This document shows, piece by piece, positions 30,310-43,490 of a stretch of 64,000 nucleotides of DNA (positions are counted from its first letter, which is position 1; every line of letters begins with the position of its first letter). The stretch is from Caprella mutica (lineage: Eukaryota; Arthropoda; Malacostraca; Amphipoda; Caprellidae): positions 328,091-392,090 of the forward strand of contig CANNZV010000126.1 in assembly GCA_947561585.1 (NCBI GenBank). Direction: 5' to 3'. A program made the position numbers and the translations under genes. Below the pieces are notes generated by a model, which saw only the letters and a list, made by a program, of their open reading frames with translations, was not told the DNA's origin and ran no database searches.

Positions 30310-31143
30310 AGGTGATCGATACCCTTCAAGAAAGACAAAAATGTAAACATAAAAATCATTACCCTAAAACACACCTATATGTGAAGAATGCACTGTGAAA
30401 ATATTACAGTCATAGCTTGTCTGTATAGCGCGTAGAGTGGGGATGAAAGGTGGAGGGGTGGCTAGAAACGCATCCGCTCTTCCACTCTCCAGTAAGGGTG
30501 TGGAAGTTGATTTGGATAAAAGACAACCAACATTGAACTTTAGGCTCCAATATCCAATGAGAAATCAGTACCAAACTAAATGCCACATCATTCTAGAATC
30601 TAGAGCGAGTTGACCTGACGGTATGGATGTTTCAGTCTCTCCTGAAGACTTATGCCATGGACTGATTAACGCTCTTTTATCTGTTTTTGTACTGTATCTA
30701 GAGTGACTTGATAGGTCTCGTTTGAAAAAGAAAGAAGTGCTCGATAATATATCACTGCGTTTTTTTCCATATATCTGAATTAGAAAATAAAGTATCTAAA
30801 AAAATTTAGAAATTATACAAATGAATGGTGTTATCCAAAAAAAAATCTTCAAATATAACTTCTAAACAAATCCTACAATTTCAGATATCTCAATGTTACA
30901 TCGTGAAGCAACTCTTCCTCTTTCATTATCCTGCCTCGTCTCTCTAGGTGAAACTGTGAAGCTGATATACAAGTTACACCTAAAATATCCATTTTTTTAT
31001 TTAAAAAAACATGTTTTCTATTAGCTGTTGCCATATTACAGCACGAATAAAACCTTTTTATTTTGTCCTGTTCTACAGGTTTATCAAATTTCAGAACTAA
31101 CAGATTATCAATGAAAAATATTTCTGAAGTGTATCGATCCCCT
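30310..31143. mobile_element. TIR element, 834 bp, TA-flanked
   Basis: The left end AGGTGATCGATACCCTTCA and right end GAAGTGTATCGATCCCCT are inverted. TA flanks both sides (30308-30309 and 31144-31145), pointing to Tc1/mariner. An inverted relative lies at 48905-49392, sharing 'gtcatagcttgtc', 'cgcatcc' and 'tgtggaag' words in reverse. It is non-coding. Confidence 0.7.
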
Positions 31144-31760
31144 TAGTCAAGCTATTTCACATGGACACATAAATTGTTTAACAATCGATTATAGTAATGA
31201 GAACTGATATGGTAATCGAGTGGACTGGACCTTTAATAGTCCCATTTTTACCAGAACAACTCTTCATTTCCCTCTTACATAAGTAAGTGCAGTACGCCTT
31301 TTGAATGTTAAATAAAAAAATTCTATATTTTACTATCGAAAAACTGTTTCTATTGATTCTCGAGTTATCCAAAACATCGTTTACTTTTTTAAATAGAATT
31401 TGAACATTGAATAGATATATTATTTAAATGATGATAGTAAGGTTATAATCGGTAATTGAAATGCATGTAGTCATCTCTATGCAGGACGTGCAGTATCTAC
31501 TGTTTTGCAATGCATATATTGCTTGCTCGTTAAAACAGGACTGTTAACGGTGTAAGCAATCAAAGTCCTGTTACTATAACTAAATCATTCAATGAAAGTT
31601 AAGCACTAGAATGAAAGTTCTCAATTTTAACTGGTAATTGTTTAATAATAACAATTACTATAATATACAACCAGTCTATCGCAATTAAAAGTGCTGTTAT
31701 ATGTAACATCTTTTACATTAGGCATACATGTAACATTCAGATAATTGTGACATTGTTTGA

Positions 31761-32388
31761 GAGTTAACTCAGTAACAACATTAGCACTCAGTATGTGTGT
31801 TAATTCAGTAACAACATTAACACTCAGTATGTGTTAACTTAGTAACAACATTAACACTCAGTATGTGTGTTAACTCAGTAACAACATTAACACTCAGTAT
31901 GTGTGTTAACTCAGTAACAACATTAACACTCAGTATGTGTGTTAACTCAGTAACAACATTAACACTCAGTATGTGTGTTAACTCAGTAACAACATTAACA
32001 CTCAGTATGTGTGTTAACTCAGTAACAACATTAACACTCAGTATGTGTGTTAACTCAGTAACAACATTAACACTCACAATGTGTGTTAACTTAGTAACAA
32101 CATTAACACTCAGTATGTGTGTTAACTCAGTAACAACATTAACACTCAGTATGTGTGTTAACTCAGTAACAACATTAACACTCAGTATGTGTGTTAACTC
32201 AGTAACAACATTAACACTCAGTATGTGTGTTTACTCAGTAACAACATTAACACTCAGTATGTGTGTTAACTCAGTAACAACATTAACACTCACAATGTGT
32301 GTTAACTTAGTAACAACATTAACACTCAGTATGTGTGTTAACTCAGTAACAACATTAACACTCAGTATGTGTGTTAACTCAGTAACTA
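31761..32388. repeat. 36-bp minisatellite, about 17 copies
   Basis: Unit: GTGTGTTAACTCAGTAACAA plus CATTAACACTCAGTAT. Variant units (CACAATGTGTGTTAACTTAG) recur at 32078 and 32293, so blocks of six or seven units have been duplicated together. The open frames across it arise from the period of 36. Confidence 0.95.
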
Positions 32389-32439
32389 TATTAATTCTGC
32401 TATAGCAATGAACTTTTTCAGTTATATTTCTTGTTATCG

Positions 32440-32530
32440 ATAAGTATAAATTAAATTCATTAAGTATAAATTAAATTCATTAAGTATAAATTAAATTCAT
32501 TGAGTATAAATTAAATTTATTAAGTATAAA
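32440..32530. repeat. 20-bp tandem repeat, 4-5 copies
   Basis: Unit: TAAGTATAAATTAAATTCAT, nearly perfect. Confidence 0.85.
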
Positions 32531-32741
32531 CTAATTAAAATTTCGAAATATAAATAATATTTATTGTATTTTCACATATCAGTGAACATTCAATTACGCA
32601 CAGTTTATCCCACAGTGGCCCCATGCAATATACTCTCCCATTAAGTCCCTCACACCTGTGTGACAAAATTTTCCTATTTAATTAGTGAGCAGTAAATCAG
32701 TATTGAGTCTAAAGGATCTCATCTGTTTAGTTGATGTGTAT

Positions 32742-33870
32742 GTCCTGCGTCAGTACTTAGTTACTTACTACCTACTGCCTGTCAGTACTTAGTTACTTAC
32801 CACCTATTGCCTGTCAGTACTTAGTTACTTACCACCTACTGTCTGTCAGTACTTAGTTACTTACTACCTACTGCCTGTCAGTACTTAGTTACTTACTACC
32901 TACTGCCTGTCAGTACTTAGTTACTTACCACCTACTGTCTGTCAGTACTTAGTTACTTACTACCTACTGCCTGTCAGTACTTAGTTACTTACTACCTACT
33001 GCATGTCAGTACTTAGGTACTTACTACCTACTGTCTGTCAGTACTTAGTTACTTACCACCTACTGCCTGTCAGTACTTAGTTACTTACTACCTACTGTCT
33101 GTCAGTACTTAGTTACTTACTACCTACTGCCTGTCAGTACTTAGTTACTTACTACCTACTGCATGTCAGTACTTAGGTACTTACTACCTACTGTCTGTCA
33201 GTACTTAGTTACTTACCACCTACTGCCTGTCTGTACTTAGTTACTTACTACCTACTGTCTGTCAGTACTTAGTTACTTACTACCTACTGCCTGTCAGTAC
33301 TTAGTTACTTACTACCTACTGCCTGTCAGTACTTAGTTACTTACTACCTACTGCCTGTCAGTACTGAGTTACTTACCACCTACTGTCTGTCAGTACTTAG
33401 TTACTTACTACCTACTGCCTGTCAGTACTTAGTTACTTACTACCTACTGCATGTCAGTACTTAGGTACTTACTACCTACTGTCTGTCAGTACTTAGTTAC
33501 TTACCACCTACTGCCTGTCAGTACTTAGTTACTTACTACCTACTGTCTGTCAGTACTTAGTTACTTACTACCTACTGCCTGTCAGTACTTAGTTACTTAC
33601 TACCTACTGTATGTCAGTACTTAGGTACTTACTACCTACTGTCTGTCAGTACTTAGTTACTTACCACCTACTGCCTGTCAGTACTTTATAGTTACTTACT
33701 ACCTACTGCCTGTCAGTACTTAGTTACTTACCACCTACTGTCTGTCAGTACTTAGTTACTTACCACCTACTGCCTGTCAGTACTTAGTTACTTACTACCT
33801 ACTGCCTGTCAGTACTTAGTTACTTACTACCTACTGCATGTCAGTACTTAGGTACTTACTACCTACTGCT
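32742..33870. repeat. 32-bp minisatellite, about 35 copies
   Basis: Unit: TACTTAGTTACTTACTACCT plus ACTGCCTGTCAG. Variant units with GCATGTCAGTACTTAGG recur at intervals, which shows higher-order duplication. On the minus strand each unit reads GTAGGTAGTAAGTAAC and so contains GTAAGT. No exon was recognised next to it. Confidence 0.95.
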
Positions 33871-33943
33871 TTGTATTTCAACACAATAGCCGTTGTGTAG
33901 TTTGTTGTATCCGTTAGTTTGTTGTACTGCACACTTCATGATT

Positions 33944-34514
33944 ACCTTCGCAGAATGCGGGAAGGTCATATTTTACCCGTCATTTATTTATCATCTTATT
34001 ATTCGCTTAACTGAAAAAGTGTTGAACCAAATTACCTGAAATTTGGTGAGACGATTGGTCCATGTTGAGTGACCTGCTGGTAAAATTTTAGGAGCGACCC
34101 GGTCAAAGGTCAAGTTCAAGGTCATTTATAACTCAAAAAGTTATTGAACCATATTGCATGAAACTTGATGGGACGACTGGTCAATATACAGGAACCATTT
34201 TATTAGATTTTGGGAGCGATCGGGTCAAAGGCCATTTGTAACTCAAATACTCAAAAAGTATTCAACTAAATTGTCTGAAATTTGGTGATACGGTTGGTCA
34301 ATGTCCAGGAACGATCTGGTAGAATATTGAGAGCGATCTTGTCAAAGGTCAAGGTCATTAATAACTCAATAACTCAAAAAGTATTGTACCATATTGCATG
34401 AAACTTGGTGGGACTATTGGTTATTATCCAGTTAGCAGTTTATTAAATTTTATGAGAGAACGGGTCTAAGCGGCGGTGAAGGTATGCGCTCTACCGAGTG
34501 CTCATAAACTAGTT
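33944..34514 (+). mobile_element. AGGTCA-rich dispersed element, copy 1
   Basis: Starts ACCTTCGCAGAATGCGG and ends GGTATGCGCTCTACCGAGTG followed by CTAGTT. The interior is about three diverged repeats of roughly 110 bp, each with 'gaaacttggtggga' and GGTCAAAGGTCA-type motifs. Other copies: 37379-37962 (minus), 39957-40200 and 57540-57719. It sits next to a TGTACTGCACACTTCATGATT arm that is also found in the MITE at 56957. Confidence 0.75.
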
Positions 34515-35040
34515 GTTTAATGTCAACAGAGAGGGAAATTTCAGTACTCGATTGTGCCTATCACTGTTCAATTATGTCGTTAATTATCTTTATCTTTCAA
34601 TTAATTCTACTAAATATTGGCAAAACATATGACAAAGTATTCACTTGATATAATACAGTGCCAGTTTGCATTATGTGTTAGTCTAATGAAATAACATGGT
34701 ACTCTATAATAAAACTCTTAATTAGAAACCTTTCGGTGAATATTTGCACTAAGGTGTAGAATGATAATTTATGAAATAGCACTCAATGGGAATGATATTC
34801 TGCACTTCCCTTTTAGCTGTAAAATCTTTCCTCCTTCATTGTGCCATTGTTAAATAGAGTCACACTGACATTTAACTGACACAATACAACACGAATTAGA
34901 GTGTCACTATTGTATTCATCATTTCACGGTAGAGTGGTGCAATATGTGAATGGTAGAGAGGAATATATCAATGGTATGCCTATAATCTCATATAAATTTC
35001 TTATTTGCATCCGTATTATAGTGGTTAGTGCATTACCAGC
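34515..35040. other. AT-rich intergenic sequence
   Basis: Nothing recognisable between two dispersed elements. Confidence 0.4.
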
Positions 35041-35299
35041 TTACACTGAGAAAACATTGCGAGTCAGCTTGACTCATTGCTTGAGTCAAGGCTGACAAAA
35101 CTCCAATATTGGAGTCTTTTTTTCTTGATTGACTCTTCCTGAGTCAATCTGACTATGAATTTGGAGTCAAATGTGACTCTTGTTTTAGAGTTAAATAGTA
35201 GGATGAGTCAAATTGACTCGCATTGTTGAGTCGGTTTTTGGACAAACTAAATAATGAAATTTTGAGTTAATTTGATTCGTATTTTTTTTTAGTGTATAA
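35041..35299. mobile_element. MITE-like element rich in GAGTCA motifs
   Basis: The ends are roughly inverted: TTACACTGAGAAAACATTGC at the left and TTTTTTTTTAGTGTATAA at the right. The 260-bp interior carries many GAGTCA/TGACTC words on both strands. No frame spans it. The class is unknown. Confidence 0.55.
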
Positions 35300-35337
35300 T
35301 ATTATAGACTATTATTTGGTTTCAGATTGTAGGTACA

Positions 35338-35590
35338 GGTTTTGCAGTATATATTTATAGGTATATAGTTTGCAGTATATATTTACAGGTATATAGTTTG
35401 CAGTATATATTTACAGGTATATAGTTTGCAGTATATATTTACAGGTATATAGTTTGCAGTATATATTTACAGGTATATAGTTTGCAGTATATATTTACAG
35501 GTATATAGTTTGCAGTATATATTTACAGGTATATGGTTTGCAGTATATATTTATAGGTATATAGTTTGCAGTATATATTTACAGGTATAG
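35338..35590. repeat. 28-bp minisatellite, about 9 copies
   Basis: Unit: TTACAGGTATATAGTTTGCA plus GTATATAT. Each unit holds an ACAG|GTATAT donor-like site and a TTTGCAG acceptor-like site. Confidence 0.95.
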
Positions 35591-36177
35591 AGTACACTGT
35601 ACAGTATATAGGTATTTATAGGTATATAGTCCATCATATACATGGTTGAGTGTCATACTGTTGCTCTACTCCTATAACATACTTAGTGATTCTATTCTCA
35701 ATATTACAACACAGGTAACGTTTCAATACTTCATTACAGTATATTTCACTATAAAAAGAGTTACTATTTCTCCGCCTTTATGCTTTTTAAATGCATTTAG
35801 TAAGTGCTTTAAAGGTTAAAATTTAACTAAATAGAAATTCCATTCGATCATCAATCCTAAATATAAAACAGGGAATAAATTCAGAAAAAAATTATCCAAG
35901 ATAAAATATTTCTAATTAATCGATTTATTTCCGTTACAATAAATTACCAATAAATGAATATTATGGAAAGTATAAAGTACGTCTGGACACTAGTTCGTAA
36001 AGATGTTTTACTTCCTTACCTCTTTCACATGTTACCAATAGTGTTCTAGTCACCTTACCTAATGCCTTACTTCCAATAACAACTGCAGAGCTGTCAAAAA
36101 CACTCCAAATATCAACTAATTAACACAAGAGGCAATTAGAGCTAACGGTGCATAGGGACACACTAACTATAGACAAA

Positions 36178-36816
36178 ACACTCCACACTGTGTATCCCTT
36201 GGAAGTTTAGGTACACTCGATACACTCCACACTGTGCATCCCTTGGAAGTTTAGGTACACTCGATACACTTCACACTGGGTATCCCTTGGAAGTTTAGGT
36301 ACACTCGATACACTTCACACTGTGTATCTCTCTGATATACACTCGATACACATCACACTGTGTATCCCTCTGATACACTCGATACACTCCACACTGTGTA
36401 TCCCTCTGATACACTCGATACACTCTACACTGTGTATCCCTTGGAAGTTTAGATACACTCGATACACTTCACACTGTGTATCCCTCTGATACACTCGATA
36501 CACTCCACACTGTGTATCCCCCTGATACACTTCACACTGTGTATCCCTCTGATACACTCGATACACTTCACACTGTGTATCCCTCTGATACACTCGATAC
36601 ACTTCACACTGTGTATCCCTCTGATACACTCGATACACTTCACATTGTGTATCCCTCTGATACACTCGATACACTTCACACTGTGTATCCCTCTGATACA
36701 CTCGATACACTTCACACTGTGTATCCCTCTGATACACTCGATACACTCCACACTGTGTATCCCCCTGATACACTCGATACACTTCACACTGTGTATCCCT
36801 CTGATACATTCGATAC
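36178..36816. repeat. 37-bp minisatellite with longer 5' variants
   Basis: Unit: CTCTGATACACTCGATACAC plus TTCACACTGTGTATCCC. The first copies carry a TTGGAAGTTTAGGTACACTC variant, which returns once near 36440. One unit is shortened near 36515. Frames on both strands are repeat artefacts. Confidence 0.95.
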
Positions 36817-37378
36817 GGGTCTATGGACATTTCACCCACGAATATTTTCGTCCAACGAAATGCTTTTTAAGTGTATTTGGTTTATATTTTTAAAATTATT
36901 TTTCACTATTACTTTAATAGCCAGGAGTGATATAGTGATTTCAGCCGAAACATTTCATAAAGAACACAAAAAATGTTTATCTGTCAATTACAGTTAGATA
37001 TGGTAATCGTGTTAACTGTATCTTTAGGTTATTTCCCTCGTTTGATATTTGCATGAGTTAATAAGTCATGAATGTTGAAATTATAGAACTGAAATAAAAG
37101 CGTACTAATAAGAATGAATGTGTGTTTCATGCATCAAACAGTTATTAGCACTAAATTTTTAATGACTCAGAAAAAGAGCTTGCTTAAAGTGACTATAATG
37201 ATAAAGTATCAGCTGATTTGATATATCATTGAAAAAGTAGTCAGATTTATTATTTTCCTGTTGCCGGTCAGCAGGAGAAGAAGATTGCGATAAGAATTAT
37301 GGTAAAAACCATAAATTTCTAATAATCGTCAACAAAGGGTGTTTTCTACTTCATATAGCAGAATGTATATACGTAAAT
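36817..37378. other. AT-rich intergenic sequence
   Basis: No gene or element ends recognised. Confidence 0.4.
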
Positions 37379-37962
37379 ACTAGATTATGTGCACTCCGTA
37401 GAGCGCATACATTCGCCTCCGCTTTGACCTGTTCTCTCCCAAAATTTAATAAAATGCTAACTGGATAATAACCAATAGTCCCACCAAGTTTCATGCAATA
37501 TGGTACAATACTTTTTGAGTTATAAATGACCTTGACCTTTGACCGGATCGCTTCCAAAATTCTACCAGATCGTTCCTGGTCATTGACCAATTGTACCACC
37601 AAATTTCAGACAATTTGGTTGAATACTTTTTGAGTTACAAATGGCCTTAACCTTGATCTTTGACCTTTGACCCGATCACTCCCAAAATCTTTCAAAATGG
37701 TTCCTGCATATTGTCCAATCGTTCCACCAAGTTTCATGCAATATGGTTAGATACTTTTTGAGTTATAAATGACCGTGACCTTGACCTTTGACCGTGTCAC
37801 TCCCAAATGACTAGCAGCAGGTCACTGGACATGGACCAATTGTTTCACCAAATTTCAGGCAATTTGGTTGAACACTTTTTCAGTTAAGCGAATAGCAAGA
37901 TGATAAATAAATAAATAAATAAATTCCGAAGAAAATATAACCTTCCGCAAGATTGCGAAGGA
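37379..37962 (-). mobile_element. AGGTCA-rich dispersed element, copy 2
   Basis: Inverted relative of 33944-34514: GTAGAGCGCATAC near the left end and CCTTCCGCAAGATTGCGAAGG at the right end. It has three internal repeats with CCTTGACCTTTGACC motifs. It is nearly full length. Confidence 0.75.
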
Positions 37963-38045
37963 TAAAATATACCTTATAAATACGAATATATAAATACATA
38001 CTGTATAACAGACCCAGGTCCGTTATCCTTACTTGCTCCCAATAA

Positions 38046-38178
38046 TGCACACTAGTGCATCATTAACACACTAGTGCATCATTAGCACACTAGTGCATCA
38101 TTAGCACACTAGTGCATCATTAGCACACTAGTGCATCATTAGCACACTAGTGCATCATTAGCACACTAGTGCATCATT
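38046..38178. repeat. 19-bp tandem repeat, 7 copies
   Basis: Unit: CACTAGTGCATCATTAGCA, nearly perfect. The CACTAGTG core is an 8-bp palindrome. Confidence 0.9.
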
Positions 38179-39956
38179 TCACCACCAATTGGCTTATGGA
38201 GGCAGCAAACTTGGAGGCCAGTTATAAATTAGGCCTCCCTCAAATATGGCTTCAATTAAAACTTCTTGGGGGCTTAAAATGACAACATTTTCTCAAAGTT
38301 CCTCCATACCTAAGATCTTTACTTGATACTGCAATGAACGTTCCGTACGGACTAAGTAAACGAGAAGCTGGCAGTGAACGTTCCGTACGGACTAAGCAAA
38401 CGAATATTGCAAAGAAAGATTGCTAATGTAAATAGCTGAGAAATTTGAAAGTCACTTCATTTTCCTCCGGATAAACTCATTTATTTATCGTATTTTGCGA
38501 TGCATTTGGCAAACACAATTTCTTGCCTGACACCGACTGACTGAACTGGAAAGATAAAAATGATTCCAGCCTCTGGTTACAGTCACTGTAAGTACACTGA
38601 TAAAAGAGTGACTATTCTACGGTATTCTACAGTCTTAACTGTAAAATGAGAGTAAAGTGGAGTATTCTACAGTCACATCTGTACACTAGTGAGAGAATAG
38701 AGTGAACTATTCTAGAGTATTCTAGTGATGTTTCCCCATTGCAAGGTATTCTCTTAACATTGACTGCAAGGTCATTAGCAGGCAAAACTTTCCTTGGGAA
38801 ATCTCTCGAATTTCTGATAGTTTCAAACTAATGGCAAATCTCCTGTGGAATCTTATACTCTAATTCCTTTCTGAATTCCTCATCGAGAGAATATTGTACA
38901 ACGATGTTTATCGAGATGATAGACTGTATGTTCATCAAAGAAGATAGTTTTTACTTGCAATCAAATGAAGTATTTGTTAGGTATGTATTTTATCTATTAC
39001 TCTTTTAATAATATTTTATCTCCATACACATCAATTCCTCCCCCTTCAAAAAATTAGCAAATATTTCATACATTCGCTCTCATGTTCAATAGAAGTTAAC
39101 GCTTTTTAACTCTCTTTATTTAACTCATTCAAACATGAATATACAGTCTAATTAAATGTTATGCAACATACAGGGGACGTTAAATACTCCAATTGTTTTC
39201 CTTTTAATGATATCAAATTATTTGTACCCTTCTACTTTTAGGAAATCGATGAAAAAGTAAATATGTATCGAACACATTTTTGGAATATTGTCAAATCTTA
39301 TTTTTGTACATTATTTTTGCATGTAGCTAGTACACATGATATAGTGCATGTAACAGTGCACATGGCATAGTGCATGTAACAGTGCACATGATATAGTACA
39401 CATTTTCTAACATTTCTTTAAAATAGAAGTCAAGTAATCCACCTCTAATAAAAAGTTCTTTAATTACTGCCTTTATTTATCAAATATAAGCTTTATCATT
39501 TTAACATTCCCTCCTTCCCTTCACACCACTTTGCATCATTAGGATTTATTTACTGCTTTTAATTGCAAGGAGGTGGTGGAGAAAAGGACATTTAACTTAT
39601 TGAGTTACTTGGTAATATCCTTAAAGTTACTTGAAATCATTTTAAATCCTCTGACTCAGATGCTTAATAATTATTACCCATAACTAAATTTTAGAAGATT
39701 TCAGTTATTCATATTCATTAGCTGCTCTAATTGCTCACTGAAAAAAAATATTATATATTACAAAGATTGAACAAAGTCTATTTATTTATTTCCTGTTCAA
39801 TTCTTTATTCATTTTAATTGAATTTATTTATTTTCTCGCCAAACTGATACCCCCCGAAACTTTCGGTTGTTCCTTACTTTTTAGATACGAATCCAAAGTA
39901 CAAATAAAACAAACATTTCACATTTTCTTGACCACTCACTATAACCATAGCTTATT
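38179..39956. other. Intergenic sequence with short direct repeats
   Basis: AACGTTCCGTACGGACTAAG occurs twice (near 38338 and 38378). A word of about 26 bp containing ATAGTGCATGTAACAGTGCA is repeated at 39335-39405. TACACTGATAAAAGAGTGAC near 38600 resembles the end of the 35-kb MITE. No gene is supported. Confidence 0.5.
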
Positions 39957-40200
39957 ACCTTCGCAAATTGTGGAGGGCACTGTTTGAAGAGGCATTTATT
40001 TATTTATCATCTTGTTATTCGCATAACTCAAAAAGTATTCAACTAAATTGCCTGAAATTTGAGGGACTATTGGGCAATGGGTCATTATTCAGGAACCAAT
40101 TGGTTTGGTTTGGGAGCTAAGCGGTAAAATTAAGGTAAGGTCAAGATCATTTATAAGCGGCGGCGAAGGTATGCGCTACACGAGTGTCAGTAATCTAGTT
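39957..40200 (+). mobile_element. AGGTCA-rich dispersed element, copy 3 (short)
   Basis: Starts ACCTTCGCAAATTG and ends GAAGGTATGCGCTACACGAG plus CTAGTT. Only one internal repeat is present, so it is internally deleted. Confidence 0.7.
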
Positions 40201-41356
40201 TATGTTCTATTTCTGTTATATTGACGAGAAAAGACTATTAATTATAAATAAGACTCAAAATATTTTATTCATTAGCTACAGAGTGATATAATACGGAATT
40301 GTATAATACGGAATTATTTATTACGGAATTATATATTACATAATTATATAACATTATATAATACTCTCATTATATGTAATATTAATAATAAGTTATAATT
40401 CATAAGATTCTTCTTATTGTCAATAAGTTTAGGTTTATTTTATGAACAATGCTTTTCATAAAGTAAACCTAATGGACTTTTTCTGTTTAAGCGCAAATGA
40501 AAATAGTAATAAGCATATATAATTATATTATAGATACTGACTGGATTGTTAAAGAGTAATAATTATAACTAATTATTAATAATAATTATAGGTAAGTATT
40601 TATAAAAATTAAAGTCAAATTTTAATCACTATAATTAATACTCGTGATCGCTACAATATATTTCAAACTTTTCTAAACAAATAATTGTATAAACTTTATT
40701 TATTATTTTCCTTTACGCCACTTAATTTTTATTTTATTTTGAAGTATTTCTCATTTCGTATACGTGTTTTCTATATAAAATCTTCATTATAGTATGCACG
40801 AAAGAATTATTTGTATGATATTATTATTGATATAATGTTTAAAACAAACTCACTTTTCTGTACGCTCTGTTTTGTGTATGTTGATCATATGTTATACTCT
40901 TTAGTGTAACATTTAAAAGATTTACATCGAATAATTACACAAGTTGTGAAGTAATACTATTCCTTTATTCAGTATAGATGAATAAAAAAAAAAATTTTAA
41001 TTTAAATTGAAGAATTAAGATCGTCACAATTCTCGTCAGTAAAATCTAACTCATTTTATAAAATAGTGTCTACTTTTTGCAGCGTGTCTCATTTTGATTT
41101 ATGTTGTTAGTAATTAGAATTAGTAGAGACTGTTTATAGTCTGCACAATATAGGAACAACCCATTTTTTACCCGCACCTCTTACTATAACAAAAAGTAGT
41201 TATTTACAATGGATATCTAACCAGTTTAACTATTTGGGGAATTACAAAATGTGGAATATTTCAATGGGATTTCCTGGGATTATCTAGGAAGATTTTAGCA
41301 ACTCGAATTGCAACAATTTAACGAATTCTTTGCCGAATACCGTATGGTGCTGACTA
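40201..41356. other. Very AT-rich intergenic sequence
   Basis: Contains a few copies of 'tataatacggaatta' near 40285-40345. No gene is supported. Confidence 0.4.
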
Positions 41357-41547
41357 GGGTAAGTTCTTAATTATCGGTCGGTTCCCCATTTTCGGACACG
41401 TAAGAAAGTATGATATAATAATTATTATTTAATTTATATCTTTAATTGGTATCCCAATTAAAGATGAAAATTAAATAATTATTATTATATCATATTTTCT
41501 TACGTGTCCGAAAATGGGGAACTGACCGATAATTAAGAACATACCCT
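41357..41547. mobile_element. Tc1/mariner-type MITE, 191-bp hairpin
   Basis: A near-perfect palindrome with arms of about 90 bp. It starts GGGTAAGTTCTTAATTATCG and ends in the complement (CATACCC). TA flanks both sides (41355-41356 and 41548-41549). Confidence 0.9.
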
Positions 41548-43347
41548 ACCTTAAATTAGAAGCCAATTAATTAATTAATTTATCCTTTCTATTATGTTTG
41601 TTGGCAATTACTTTCTTTTCTTTCTCTTTAGTAATCTTAACAAGAAATACGATATATAGGTATTAATTTACCAGCCCTGGTGACGACTGTTTTACCGAAT
41701 TTATTTGGCATTTGTATGGCAGTGAGATAAGATCAATTGAATAGAGATTTGATTATTCGATATCAGACATGTTAATACCACAGAAACACACGAATATTTA
41801 TATTTCACATTTTAAATGATTTCGAAATGTAATCTGAATGTTTTTACTTAATATTCATTTCTAAATGTGAAATAATTTACTATAATTTCTCTTAACATTA
41901 TCTAAATTATTTTGTTTCTTCATTTCATTGATTTTTTTATTCATAGAATAAGAAATCATTTGATGATGAAAAACATTGATAAAAGTTATACAATATACAT
42001 GTTAGAATTGAACATGTAAAAAACATATGAATATGGTTGTTTTTGAATGCCTTGAAAGGACAAATAGTTTTCTGTTCTTTGAATACATTTATTTATTTTG
42101 ATGTGTAGTAAGAATTATTTTACATTATCGACATATCTTGACATTTTTCGAAATATTTTACAGTGCGAATCCGGAAGAAGGTCGACTAGTGTGTTCCTTT
42201 CGACCTTCTGAAGCCTGATTGATGGTGATGGCTTTCGAACTCCTGGCAACAAGAGAGACAACTATCGAACAATTACCATTTAGAACCAATAACTCATCTT
42301 AGAGGTATAACCTCAACTGATGCTAAATCATTAAATTTTCTAACCATCCTTTCCCTGTCAAATAATTTTCATAATGTTGTATTTTCCGCAACTCAAAACG
42401 ATGCATGATATAAAGGCGAGATCTTTTTTATATAAGATTAATTTCATTATTTAACTTTCCTCATAGCCGAGTAATAAAGATCAATTTCCTTAATTTGAAG
42501 TACAAAAGAAAAATATATTGTAATTTAAAATTAAGTTAGCATCTTCATCAAATGTAGAGATAAAATCAGATGAAGATATCAACGCAAAGATTTTAAAACT
42601 ATTGCTATAAAAGTTTATAATCTTGTTACTAACGAATGAATGAATCAACAGTTTCAATGTGTACAACGCTTCTATGGAGTCATTTTGCATCGAAATAATC
42701 CATTTAATTAGTATTTCCTACTCAGAGGAGTTTGATTCAATGTCAGCATTTATAGGGACAGTAACTTGAACTTCTAGGATTTGAAAAGTTGGCTCTCAAG
42801 TTTGAAATTAAGTCAGACCATAACTTCTGCCACGCATATGCTAAATTATTCTTAAATCTTCCACAGAAGTTAAGGTTAGTTTATTCAGTTTTATTGTACC
42901 TCTAATCAAGAGGGATAAGAGAATATTCAGAAGATGTTACATTGCAGATGTAAGATTAGCTATCTCGACTCATGAACTTTCATCACGTTCCCTGGCCATG
43001 ATCTGCACACCTTGCCTAACTTTGAGGTAATACCTTGCACCTATCTAGATGCATCTTATTTTTATTCTTAGGTTTAGATTATTAAACTATTTAATTTAAT
43101 AAAATTTATAATAATCTGCTTCTTATGACTGTTAATAACTCTTACCACAATTTTGTGCATTTTAACATAAATACTAGAGTTTTTGAAGGTCACGTAAATA
43201 AGGCTCAAATAAATCAGACTTCAACAAATCATGGATTAATTCTTGGTAAATATTTTTCATTAATTACCTACATGTTAAAAATAATCAAAGATATACCACA
43301 GTTTTACTTGCTTTAGGTTAATAAATATTTTGATTATTCATTTACTA
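41548..43347. other. AT-rich intergenic sequence
   Basis: No gene, RNA or element ends recognised. Short frames carry no domain. Confidence 0.4.
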
Positions 43348-43490
43348 GGGTAAGTTCCGAATTACCGGTCAGTTCCACATCTTCGGTATCATGGATACAA
43401 ACTAAAATAGAAATTAAATCATTATTAAAATATCGTTTTTTTCTTATATGACCGAAGATGTGGAACTGACCGGTAATTCGGAACTTACCC
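43348..43490. mobile_element. Tc1/mariner-type MITE, 143-bp hairpin
   Basis: Starts GGGTAAGTTCCGAATTACCG and ends with the exact complement, AACTTACCC. TA flanks both sides (43346-43347 and 43491-43492). The arms are almost perfect, so this copy is young. Confidence 0.92.

Noticed and set aside
31817..32405. Frames on both strands with MCVNSVTTLTLS-type repeats
   Set aside because: Artefact of a 36-bp minisatellite.
32742..33870. Possible CRISPR array
   Set aside because: Units are contiguous tandem copies without unique spacers, in a eukaryotic setting with no cas genes.
36315..36997. Frames of 82-174 codons on both strands
   Set aside because: Artefact of the 37-bp array; overlapping frames on both strands cannot all be genes.
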